A stretch of DNA of 64,000 nt from Henckelia pumila (lineage: Eukaryota; Streptophyta; Magnoliopsida; Lamiales; Gesneriaceae). Position 1 is the stretch's first letter. Each line of letters begins with the position of its first letter. A program made the translations under genes and the position numbers. This document shows positions 10,641 through 22,600 of this stretch, piece after piece. The notes beneath the pieces were generated by a model, which did not search any database, was not told where the DNA came from, and saw only the letters and a list, made by a program, of their open reading frames with translations. Location of the stretch: contig NW_027331831.1 of assembly GCF_033568475.1 (NCBI RefSeq), positions 10,168,001 to 10,232,000 of the forward strand. The letters run 5' to 3'.

Positions 10641-10821
10641 GGAATGATTTCTAGATTGGTGGGTATTTATAATTGCTTGTATTTGTATTTGATCCCTACC
10701 CATATAACAAATGTACATTTATATAGATACTGGTGATATCCCGGTGAAATTTCCCGGGTTATCACCAAACCCGAGTGGTTTTCGAGAGCCCGAATGCGGA
10801 ATGATTTCTAGATTGGTGGGT
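10641..10821. repeat. 24-bp direct repeat pair (10641-10664 and 10798-10821)
   Basis: The same 24 bases, beginning GGAATGATTTC, occur twice 157 bp apart. The first copy lies just outside the solo LTR and the second just inside it. The origin is unclear. Confidence 0.8.
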
Positions 10822-10874
10822 GGAAGAAGACAGGGAGGAAGTAGAGCTTAAGCAAAATAAGGGAAGAGGAGTTT

Positions 10875-11290
10875 TCCCTTACCTTGTCCAGAGGTCCCTT
10901 GCCTTGCCAAGAGGTGTCTTCCCTTCCCTTGCCTGTCAGAAAGAGGTCCCTTGCCTTGCCTTGCCTGTCAGGAGGACCGTTGCCTTGCCTGCCAAGAGGA
11001 GTCTTACCTTGTCTAGAGGTCCCTTGCCTTGCCAAGAGGTGTCTTCCCTTCCCTTCCCTTGCCAGGTGGAGTCTTGCCTTGCCAAGAGGTCCCTTCCTTT
11101 CCCTTGCCAGGAGGAGTCTTGCCTTCCGAAGAGGTGTCTTCCCTTCCCTTGCCAGGAAGAGTCTTGCCTTTTCAAGAGGTGTCCTTCCTTCCCTTGCCAG
11201 GTGGAGTTTTGCCTTGCCAAGAGGTCCCTTCCCTTCTCTTGCAAGGTGGAGTCTTGCCTTGCCAAGAGGTGTCCTCCCTTCCCTGGCCTC
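10875..11290 (+). repeat. Tandem array, period about 45 bp
   Basis: A degenerate CT-rich unit of the form CTTGCCTTGCCAAGAGGTGT...CCAGGTGGAGT recurs about six times with a 45-bp period (clearest 11023-11285), with shorter variants before it. Because 45 is a multiple of three, several frames stay open on both strands and encode repetitive peptides. These are not genes. Confidence 0.85.
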
Positions 11291-11455
11291 GAGTACCCTA
11301 TCACCCGAAGCACCCTGGCCTCGAGCATCCTGGCCCCGAGCACCCTGTCACCCGGAACACCCTGACCTCAAGCACCCTGTCACCCGGAGCACCTTGGCCC
11401 TGAGCACCCTATCACTCGGAGCACCCTAGCCTTGAGCACCCCGTCATCCAGGCTA
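11291..11455 (+). repeat. Tandem array, period about 33 bp
   Basis: A unit of the form GAGCACCCTGTCACCCGGA plus a 14-bp spacer is repeated about five times directly after the 45-bp array, inside the same LTR. Confidence 0.8.
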
Positions 11456-11923
11456 GAGGACCCTTCCCAAACCAAGTCATAGCACGGGTCCCACAACATG
11501 GGCATCATCAGGGATTGCCAGAAAACTAATAAATATGTATGGGCTTTATCCAGAAATTACGGGAAGCGTCTTGTCACATTTAATATATGTTAGAAACCCA
11601 TACCACACAATTATTGGAGTTCCTCCAGAATTCCTATAAATATCAGGTTCCTTAGCCTGGCTAAGGTAGGTTCTTTTACGTTCATCTACATCTTCACATT
11701 CACACTCAATTTCTCTATATCTAATAAGCCCACTCCATACATCTTAATCTAACTTAAGCATCGGAGTGGCGACGCCGAAAACCATTCCGGCTCCCCACTT
11801 ACGAGTTTTCTTGTTTTTCAGTGTATAGATTTCATCTCCAAGAAGACGAGGAACTCGCCTTCTATTTCGCTCGGGAATTCACCCATCCCCGGATACCCAT
11901 TTTATGATAATCGCATCAGATAC

Positions 11924-12477
11924 AAAACATTTTGAATTATTTGGTACGACGAGAATATTGATTAATTGCATCTTGACAGAGTTCTCTCAACTCGTTTTTT
12001 TTTTTTTTTTTCTTGTGTGTGTGTGTGTCTGTGTTTTTTTTTTTTTTTTTTTTTTATAATCTTGAAAAGCATTATACACTGTCCGTGAGATAATTCGAAG
12101 TGTAGGTTTCCTTGGTCAAAATGACAGTTGGGGGCAGAACCAACAATCGATATAGTCAATTCTAATAATTTGTATATCATCTCATGAAATCGACCACCGG
12201 TAAGATGACTTGATAAAACACTCGAAAACTAATGACATGAAATGTAAATATATTTTAGCTAAGATTAGCAACATAAATTTTAGAAAATCTTAGCTAAAAC
12301 AGTACATAAATTGTGGGTATAAAATTTACAAATATTCGTAAATAATAATGGCGTAAGAAGAGAAACAATATAGGGGCGAAATCGCAATAAAAGAAAACCT
12401 ATGGGGACTCCCGTTTCTAAAAGCTATTCGAGAAAGAGCAGAGATCTGTTGCGGGGAGGAGGAATTCGCAGGCGAAA
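11924..12477 (+). promoter_or_regulatory. Upstream region of the membrane-protein gene
   Basis: Contains T tracts around 11996-12010 and 12033-12053 separated by a short TG repeat, then AT-rich DNA and a purine-rich stretch just before the ATG at 12478. I see no convincing TATA box. It presumably holds the promoter and 5' UTR. Confidence 0.4.
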
Positions 12478-14871
12478 ATGCTTCGTTCAAATCAATCGCC
12501 AACAATTTTGATCTTCCTTCTCCTCTTATTCATGTTGATATGTTCTTTTTCTCGTCATTCTCTAGCTCACAATTCGTAAGTTTGCTCAATTTCCTTTTCT
12601 GGAACCTTCGCAGTTTGGATCTGTGGCGTCTATACTTCTTAATTTATGTCTTCCTTTGTTCTTGGAGTGAATTATTTCCATATTTTCAGTGAAAGAAGGG
12701 TTCTTAAGAGAAGGGCTCTAATGGGTATTAAGGAGACACCAGCTGGAGGAAATGTCACGTTTGATTGCTCTCCTTCTGGTCCTTGCATTCCCTGCTCTCG
12801 CTCCGAAAAGGTCTCAGTTCCTGTTTGATTTTAGTTTCTGGGTTTTCGGTAGATGAAACTATTCTGTTGACGCTGATTATTAGGCAGTGCTAAAATCTCA
12901 AACCACGATCATAAGAAGTCATTCTTGAGAATGAAAAACCATATGATCTTCTATGTACAAGATCGCGTCTTTTATCGACTTTACTAACAATTTGTTTATA
13001 AATTTAGAGTTTGATATAAAATTTTACACTTATCAGGCAGTGAAGCTATCTTTAAGCGGAGAATAAATGTGATAGATCTTTAAAGAGTTGTTGGGTAGAG
13101 AATTACTATAGCATCATCCTATATTATGATGCGGAGAATTACTATAGCTTCTTCACTGGGTATTTTGGTTTTGAAATTTGGATGTTAGTTCCTGGAAACT
13201 ATCAAATACATGCTTTTAGCTTGTCTAATACTTGGCAGTGAGAACTTCTTGTGTGTACAAAATTTCATTGTTGTCCAAATAAGCTATTCTTTTTGGTGTA
13301 ATGAGTGGTTGCGCCTTGTGAACTCTACCGGATTCTGTAATTTGGTGCTCTGTTTCACCAGTATTTTCATTATCTGTAGCAATACTTTTCCAATCTAATG
13401 AAGTATGAACAAACGCAAAGGATTTTCAAATTTACTAAATTTAGTGCATCCATGGTCTGAGTACAGAAACTCTTTTGAGTGAGAGTAGTTTTGGCCGCTC
13501 AACTATAACTACATGATATTAAGCAGAAGTTAGTCCGGTGGACTAAAAATTGCTTGAAGTTGGAGTCCCATAATGATTGTGTAATTTTTTAAAAAATTGG
13601 ACAAAACTTGCATTTAATTTTATTTACTACTGTAAATTTCATATTCATTCATATATTTGTACCGAAAATATTCAAGAACTCATGGAACCTATGCTGCTTT
13701 TTCTGTAGAGGGATGAAAGTTTCCGTTGCGGTGAAACAGGTTATCGTATTCGTTTGAAATGTGTTCCAGTTGGATCTGGTTCAGAAGATGTAAAAGGCCT
13801 CAAAGAAAAAAAGACTCGATCTGCTCTCGAGAGTGTAGATTTGCATGCAAATGGTGGGCAAAGAAGGACATTGCTGAGTGATACAGCAAAATTAGAAAGT
13901 GTATCGGGTGTTCATGTCACTTATAGAAGCTGCATACCTGCAGTAAGTGAAGAAAAATTATCCGTTCTTGGCTTTGAGGTAAATTAATACTGCTTTACAT
14001 TTGTGCACAATGTTTTTTGCCTGAAAAAATGGAAACTTACATGTATAATCTTGGTACTTATCAAGGTGACAAGATTTAAAATTATCCCTTTTATCTCCAG
14101 TTATTTTGGCAATTGTTGAAGTTATACATGATGAAGCTCTAGGATTTGAAGATTTCAAAAAATGAATATTTATGCACGGGCTGTGTAGCCTGTGTAGAAG
14201 ATGTTAACCATGAGAGTTATCTTTAAGAGACCAGTATAATACTCTCCTAAAGAGTGGATCGATTGCGAGGATACATGCCTGTAGGTATCAAGTTTAGATT
14301 AGTTGCTTTCTTTTGCAAGACTTTAGAAAAGCTCGTTTCCATGTTGTTGGACCTCCAGAGTTTAAATATAACAATAACAGAACTACAGCTTACCAAAATA
14401 ACAATAAAATGATTTGACCCAAGTCTAGCAGTTTTTTTCTGGAACAAGTAGTTTTGTGTGCTGCAGGCACATCACCAATCACCAGGGTAAAGCTTGAAAT
14501 TTTGCGGATGGCGGTGCTGTGTATGTTGAGGGGACGAAACTTTCTTTATGTAGTTGGGACATGTGTTTTAAGTGGCCATTCACAATTGTGGCTAGGACGC
14601 TAGGTTACCCAATGCTAGACCATGTAGTATACATCTATGCCTGAAATGTATGTATAAAACTCACTCTCATCTTGATACACAGAAGTTTTCGTTGTATCCA
14701 TAAACATATGCAATGTATTTGACTTGGGTTTCGAAATTACACACTGTCCAGGCGCTTATGATGGCTTTACTGGTAAGCAGTGGCTCATTTATTTACTTCA
14801 GACGGAAGAGAAGTGCTGCAGCCGTCGCCGCAGTTGGGCTAGTCAGGCTTCCAACTAGTTCTAGGTTTTGA
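12478..14871 (+). CDS. Small type I membrane protein, conserved in plants, function unknown
   Basis: Four exons: 12478-12575, 12690-12810, 13709-13978, 14752-14871. All have GT-AG introns and the phases join to 609 nt (202 residues). Residues 1-27 or so form a signal peptide (hydrophobic ILIFLLLLFMLICSF). The middle has paired cysteines (CSPSGPCIPC, then FRCGETGYRIRLKC, and a late YRSCIP). A single membrane segment near 165-180 (ALMMALLVSSGSFIYF) is followed by a basic stop-transfer RRKR and a short tail ending VRLPTSSRF. So the cysteine-rich part should be lumenal or extracellular. I recall similar uncharacterised proteins in other eudicots, sharing the KETP..GGN..F.CSPSGPC start, but know no function. 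It converges with the flippase gene, about 1.75 kb away. Confidence 0.82.
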
Positions 14872-16618
14872 TGACTAACCCATTACGAGATACACAATAC
14901 TGTTAGATATTAGAATGTAGCTAAATTGAAAGCCAATTATGTTGCCATTTTTTATTTTTGTATCTTGAAAGTTTTGGATGTGTGCACTTTTATGCTGTGT
15001 TGCTGTTAAATTAGAGATAGGGGTTGTGACTTAAAGATGTCACGACACAATTGTAACTATGAACTCACTCTCGATGCACATTCATTACGTGTAGAGGGAC
15101 TTTCATACTAAATCGAAGAGTTCTTTTATGTATAAATTCTAGCGTAAAGAATTTTAGTTATCTAATTTAAGTTTCTTTTCCTTTTGCCTTAAAAGCAAGT
15201 AATCGAAGTGGTAAAGAATTGTCGTAATAAAGGATTTTAACTATATTTAGTGTGGATAGTGAGAATACCAATGAAGAACAATTTTTTGTTCAGCATTATA
15301 TGTGATGGGTATGGACCGTATGGTGCACATTATGATTTTCAGAAGTTATCCGAACATGGTGTTACATATATATAATTACACAATATTCTTTTAACATAAT
15401 TAATAGAAAATGATATTTTTGCAGCAAAAAATAATAATTTGGACATAAAATTAGTACTTTTCATTAGTTGTATTTGGTTGAAGATTCATCTCACAAAATT
15501 TAGCCGTGACAGGGTCGAATAAGAGTTTTTTTTTAAAAAAAAAATATCTAATTTTTTAAGTATATATATGATATTTAGCTTATATTACACAATTAGTAGT
15601 TTTTTTTAAATATAATAATATAATAATTTTTTTTCCGTAAATTTTATTTTAGATGTTAAAGACGGTGGATTTGGATTTAACTTAACATCAAAAGCTAACA
15701 ATGTTAAGATTATGAATTTCACCCAAAAGCTAGCTCGGGTAACTCAACTATGAGCATTCCAATATATAAGATGGAGAATTAAACGTAATTCAACCCCAAA
15801 AACTAATTTAGAGGAAATGATTGTTCAATTCTATATACAAAACTCCCAAGAACTTTATTCAACCTATATGAAACAACTAACATTAGACTTACAATTATTT
15901 ACGTTGACCCATATTTATGTGCAAAAGTATATGTTTAAGGTTGCAGTACACAATTTTATCTTTTAATTTTAATCTTTTAACCCATCATCAAACTTATAAA
16001 TATATATTTCAGAATTTATATTTTTTATGCTAATTTTGTAATGTCAACATCATATATTACACTGTTCAATGGTTTAAAGAGTATCGATATTTGCCAATCT
16101 ATGATAGCTAGTTAATTTTAGGATAATACAATTTTTTATTCGAAAAAACAATCAAGTTGAAAATCAATAACCGAATCAAACCAAATAAGGTTTCATTTTT
16201 AATTATTAACGGATTGATTTTATCAACTTCTTCGCAAAATCGGACTGATAAGATTCAATTTTTTATTTTTATTTTTTTGTAATAAAAAATCGAATCAACA
16301 GGCATATGATCACCCATAGTATATAGTACGGCCAACAAGGCTCCTTTCACAGATAAAAGAATGAACAATGTCACTCAAGTGATACTTAATAAACCCTCAT
16401 CTAATAATCTAATTATACAAATAAAAGAGAAGCCAATTCGTACATCCTATAACTAATCAACATTTAATCTAGAGGGTCTACGTGAAATTGATTTTTTTTT
16501 CCTACAAAACGAATCATTACTGCATTATAAGATATAATCACAGTTGATTCTGCCGATGCTATATTAACAATACAGGGATACAAAAAACACACAAAACTTT
16601 GTACAAACATGTATATTC
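14872..16618. other. Intergenic region between convergent genes
   Basis: AT-rich DNA holding the 3' UTRs of both genes, poly-T and poly-A runs (e.g. 15527-15543) and a weak copy of the GTGAGACGATCTCAC-type dispersed repeat near 15485-15515. No gene-like ORF. Confidence 0.6.
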
Positions 16619-19600
16619 TCAATTGTTTCGTGTTGCCTTGGGTCGGGACTTCATGCTCGCTCTCCGAGCCACATCCCATGCCTTCTGTGGCACAAAAACT
16701 CCTGCCTGTGATGCGAAAAAAGACTCATAACCTGGTGAATCGAAAGCAAAGCCAGTGTGCTTCGACTTCTGACCAGGGAGTTGCATCAGAGCATAGCTAC
16801 GTGCCTCATCTTGAGTGAGATTGTCATTTCCTATTTCGAGTAATCCTATCCTACTACCATCAGACTCATTCCTGTGAATTTCTTGGACGATTTGATAATC
16901 GTAAGGAAAGAACCATCTTTGAGCCCTGAAGTAAGGTTAGCCACAGAAGAGTTGAGAGTAAATAACCTATGAAAATAATAATGCTCCAAAGCTGCAAGTT
17001 CTTGTAAAAGTAAAACTTACCCCATGTAAACAAAGTCGCAAAATAGTGCAGCGATAGGAACGAGAATCAGAGTGAGGTAGAAATATATGGTACTCATTAG
17101 GACATAAATCACAAAATAGATATTCTCCTGCGGTAATTAACAAAATTTGAAAAGGAGTTAGTAACAAGTACGTAACAAGTGGCTGAAATAATAGTGAGAG
17201 ATCATACTTGTGCTTTAGGTAAGACGACACCCGAGTAAATGAAGACAAAAATGAACCAAGCTAATATGCTTCCTCCAACACTTATGTGGTGCCATCTAGT
17301 AATCGTGTTACACATCATGAGGAGGCGCAAGTTGACAGTCACAACAACACAAGTAAATGCCATTGTGCTGACATCCCACAAGCCAAACATCTTGCCAGCT
17401 GAATTCATAGCACGATCACTTGAAGCAACGACGAAGTAGTAGAAAACTAGTGATTGATAGATTGCGAAAAAGGCCCATGTTGCCACAACCCTCCATTTGA
17501 AGAAAGTATTCCTTATTCCTTCCTTGTATAACTCAGGATATTTCTTGGATAGAGAACAATTAACATCCTGAAAGAAGCGACTAACAAAAATTGTGAAACC
17601 AGCAAAAAGGCAAAAAATATTATGCAACAGAAGGCTCGTGCTTGTTCTCAATACAAAAATTTGAGCTTATGTAATAATCAAACAGGCACACAATAATAAA
17701 TCTGTGCATTTCAGTACCTTATCGAAAAGTCCAAGAATGATCACAGGTAGGGCAGTGAATATCACGTTGTACAGAGATTGAAACCAATCATCATAAAACC
17801 TCTGGCCAGAAAATCCAGTCCGGAAAGTAAACCAAAATTGAGTGAAAGTAAACATCAGGTTCTTGTAGAAGAAGTAAGTCACAACCTGTGAAAAAATTAG
17901 GAGCTGTCAACGATAGAACTTGGAACAGCAGAACTGGCATAAAACTGTAGAGTGCCGAACCTTGCATATTCTGAGATATGACCACCGCCCATGGACAAGG
18001 AGTAATTCTGTGAGGAAGCGAAACTGTGCAATGGCAAAATCACTTGCCATCACTGCTTGCATCCCCTCCTGCCCACTTATTCCAACACCAACATGAGCTG
18101 CTTGAATCATGCTAACATCGTTAGCACCATCACCAATACTAAGGGTAATCTTCTTTGCACCCTTCTTAACTAAACTTGTCACCTAAAAGCAGAAAAAAAA
18201 AATGATAAGTCAGCCCGTCAAATTATGAAGCACTTCACAAAATCGAGCAGCTTCTGTGATAACAATGCCGCGATGATGTTTTGATCATGACAATGACCTA
18301 AAGATTCTTTGCAATAGCATTCATTTGCTAGTTCATTAATGACATGAATCAACAATTCATTGACTATATATCCATTAATTTCTTCATGGGCTCATGGCTT
18401 CATTTGATGACAGTTTTCCATGTGCAACTGCAAATGCATTGGTAAAGAGAAAATGTTATCTTGTTCTTGCCATCTTCATTATAGGCTATCTAGCTATCTA
18501 AAGACAAAAGAGACACCAAATGATTCAATCAGAAAACAACATAAACTTCGACAGACTATGCAAATTCCATATTCTGCTGTAAAGATGCTCAATAGTCCAA
18601 AGCAGATACAGAAAAAGAAATCGCGTTGCTATGCTCCCATGTCCTGGGTAACTTCCAGGGAAAAGGTTATTTTGCAAGAGAAGCCAAACACCAAACTGCA
18701 AAGCGACCAGTTTAGCTGAGGATGCCACTAATTTATAAAGGATGATGCAGGATGGAAGATGCATGAAGCAACTGCAAAATGCACTTAACCAGAATCTTTT
18801 CTATCTCAGATATACATGGAATGAGCAACTTGTCTAAACTTTTGAGACAATTTCTGGGCACCAAAATGACGGTAACATTGATATCATTTATTTTCAGAAA
18901 GTTCTAGATTCCTATTCAGAACAGTAAATATAAACTATTCAGCTGTCATGATGACTGCAGATGATAGCAATCAAATTTCAGAACTACTGACAAAATTATT
19001 TTATCAAAGGGTTGTAGAGATAGCATACTCTAAGTCAGCATATATAGATGTAAAACTATCATTTATCTAACTTTATAACAGTAGAAATAAAAGCAGATCA
19101 CAATGATATTTAGAAACTTTACCTGTGCCTTTTGAAGTGGAGAAACTCGGCAGCAAACTACAGCACTGCAATTTAAGCTCAAATTAAGTAGCAGTCCTCG
19201 CAAACTAGGGTCCAATGCATACATCAAACACTTTCCATCAATCACAAGTGCCAATTTTGATCCAGGTGCAGAAAGAAGATACTGTTGAGCTTCTTCATGA
19301 TATCTTCTTAGGTCATTTTTCACTGTGTCTTTTATAACACGAGCAAGTTCAACTTGATCACCCTGATAAAATATTCAGGAATTGGAGGTTAAAATGAGTT
19401 CTGTTTTTTTAATGGGAAAACAATGCCAGTGTGTTATTTACCGTGTCCTCAATTTCTCTGATAGCATCAGTTTCTGAGCTTATTATAAATTGCTTCATGC
19501 TATTATTCATTAACTTGCACGCTGCGAGAAATGAAGCAGAGACAAAAGAAATTACACCAGTTATCAAGTGCAAACAAAATGAAATCATTGACTTTCTTAC

Positions 19601-22600
19601 CGTAAGCAATATTTATTGCTGTCTCCAACTTGTCTCCGGTTAGCACCCATATTTTAATTCCAGCTCGTGAGAGCGTCTCTATGCAAGCTGGCACTCCCTC
19701 TTGAAGCTTGTCTTCAATTGCCGTACATCCAATCAAAACAAGCTCCTTCTCTATTTGTTCAGCAACCTGAAACAGTTTTTATCCATTATAGCAGAAGTCT
19801 AAGATTTTGTAATTATTATTGGCAAAGCACACAGACAAGAGTTATGACATGGATAAAAGAACAATACAAGGCTTTCTATAACCTAAAAAACAAATTAGAA
19901 CCCTATACAAAGAGATTAAAATCAGAGTAGTGCATGTTCAACATATACCGGATAACAGAAGATCAAGTGACACAAAAGGTCTAAATTCCAAATAAACTTC
20001 GAGTATGTACATTGCATATTACTATGAACATGAAATTAATCGTTTAAATTCATCAGATGTCATGCCTGCAGGGTTGCCCTATAAACAGATTTAAAAAAAA
20101 AGAGTATGCTGAGTATACTCATGAAAAAAACATGCATGAAAGTGCTACATAAACATAGCTGTCAGATGCACACCTCATCCAATTTCTTCTCTCTATCCCG
20201 GAGAGCTGATTTTGCCTGAATGTATTTCTCATTCCAACTTTCATACACGTCAGAATTCAAATCTCTATAAGCCAGGCAGAGTGTACGCAATCCAGCAGCT
20301 CCGAATTGCTCCAAGTGCTCCCTGGTTGTTCTCCTCAAATCATTGTCTCCAATGGCCAATCTTTCATATATTACTGTATCTGCACCCTGTAATAAGGATA
20401 AATAAAAGGAAGCTAAAATTTAAGTCTAGGAGTAAATTTTAACTAATGAACGTATACAGCTTTATTCCGTAACCTTGCAGTAGAGTACAAGTCTACCATC
20501 TGAATAGCGGCATATGACAGACTGGCGCTTCCTTGTACTAAAACATCAAAAAGATTATTGAGTCTTAACTCGAAGTTCCATTGATCAGGTTCAAAATAAG
20601 CATGCGAATAAGAATGTATTACCTGTTGAACTCAAGGACATTCAAAATTTCATATGGAACATCCTGAACCTTTCCCATCTTATCAACATGTGACTCACGA
20701 ACATAAATTGTTGTTGGTGAACGCCTGAAGTTAAGACATTAAAAAGTTTCAGTACACGCTTTCCAAAATAAATAAAAATATAGTTTCACCACAAGCAATT
20801 ATTATCTACACGTAAAACCACATACTTGAAGAAAAAGAAGCCAAAGTTCTTCGCTGCCGTAACCAAAGCAGCCTCATCAGGAGATGCAGCTTGATATCGA
20901 ATCTTTTCAGGAGATTCATCGCCTTCAGGAAGCACAGTATGACATATTGCAAGGCACCTGAAAAATTCCTACACGAGAGGAACACATTTTCTCAAGGACG
21001 AAATTATCATCAACCAGGACAAGAATAACGAGAAATTATTGATTGATTCTACGTAGGAGCTATCCAAGGGGTCTCAAACAAAAGTCACAAAAGGCACACC
21101 TGGTAAACCAAAAAAGAAGTGAAAGAAAAGAAATTGACAAATTAACTGTTTTTCGTACCATGAAAGAAGGTTGGGCATGCAGCACTAATGAAATAAACGG
21201 CCCAAATTTTCAATCCTATAATGTTGTCTCAATACTAAATCCATGTTAAATGTAAAGCTAAACAAAGGTAGACATACAATAACGAAAACCGAATGCTCAA
21301 CATTGCCGTCTTCTTGCTGTTTAAACGAAAAAAATTATTCAAAAATAACCCAAAAAAAGTTTCCATTGCCATGGCTACTTGACTAAATAGACCGATGAAG
21401 TCAATGACAGGATTTATGAGAACAAAGAAATTTTCAAAGCTTGACAACAAGATCAAATGACCACAGGGAAATGAAAACATCTGATAGAATTGGTGTATAT
21501 TAGTCTCGTCCACAAGACGTTAGACTAACAGTCAAGCAGCGCCATGGGACATATAGCACATAAGAAAGAGAAATAGAATATAATACTGGTTTACATTTGG
21601 GACAGTTTTGTAAATTGCTATCAATTAAATAACCTACTTTGCAAGACTCTGGATTAGGTTCATTCTTCCAAGCACCACGCATAAGTCGGGCATCATCAAA
21701 GTTGAATCCCTTTTCGTGTGCTGAATTTGAAGGTCTCTCAACCTGAAAATCAAAGACCTCAGTAGAACACATGTTAAGATTTATAGGAATCTCTTTATTT
21801 TGGGGCAGAAATATTTACCTCAACTTTTACTCCAGTCCTTTGAGCTGTTCCCAATTCAATTTCGCTGACGCCAGAACCATATACCTCTCCAGCAATTGAA
21901 CATTTGAAAAACTCCATTAAGTTTCTTGTCAGGGTTCCGGTTTTGTCAGAGAATATATACTCCACCTGTCACAATATTTGCAAAGAGAATCCACTTGTGA
22001 CAAATAAGACATCAACAAGCAACAAAATCTAAGTGATCAAATATTCACTAGAACATGTATCCCTGAACTAGATGGCATATTCAGATATTACAGCATGCAA
22101 AAAAAATGAAAATTATTACGCCACCAACCAAAATGTTAAAAAGAAGGGGAAACAATGCAAAACTCTACCTGCCCAAGTTCTTCATTCAAATTGGATGTTC
22201 GTGCCAAAGCGGGGGTATTGCTCTCAGCGTGGTACATGTGTAAGTCGTTGTTAATAAATTGAGTGGACTGAATAAATTTAATCATCTGATATAAACAAAA
22301 GCTTGTCGGTGAATTATGACAACATAAACTCAGTGAAATCAGAAGATAACAGATCGCCGTGAAATCTACCTCAACAGAAACATACAGAGAGATAGGAATG
22401 ATTGGTGAATAGAGAGTTATGAGGGTAAAAAATGTCAACACAGCAACCTATAGAACATTAAAAAGAAAAGGTGAGTCAGAGGAAGAAGTTGAAACTGAAC
22501 GCATTAACTAATACCATAAACACGATCATGAAAGAAAGGTGATCCCACTCTTTACCACAAATTTATTGCCAGGATCAAACTGTTTCTCTGAACTGTCAAA

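Larger units (their letters stand above)
10731..11918 (+). mobile_element. Solo LTR with 5-bp target duplication GATAC
   Basis: The unit starts TGGTGATATCCCGG at 10731 and ends GCATCA at 11918 (TG...CA). It is flanked by GATAC at 10726-10730 and 11919-11923. A TATA box (CTATAAATA, 11634-11642) is followed about 120 bp on by a motif around CATCGGAGTGGCGACG (11758-11775), which resembles the R/U5 part of Tat/Ogre-type Gypsy LTRs; that lineage call is tentative. No internal region or second LTR follows, so it is a solo LTR, the usual product of LTR-LTR recombination. Two tandem arrays fill its U3. Confidence 0.78.

Noticed and set aside
10820-11429. ORFs up to 181 codons on both strands
   Set aside because: The 45-bp and 33-bp tandem arrays are multiples of three, so stops are absent in several frames; the peptides are pure repeats.
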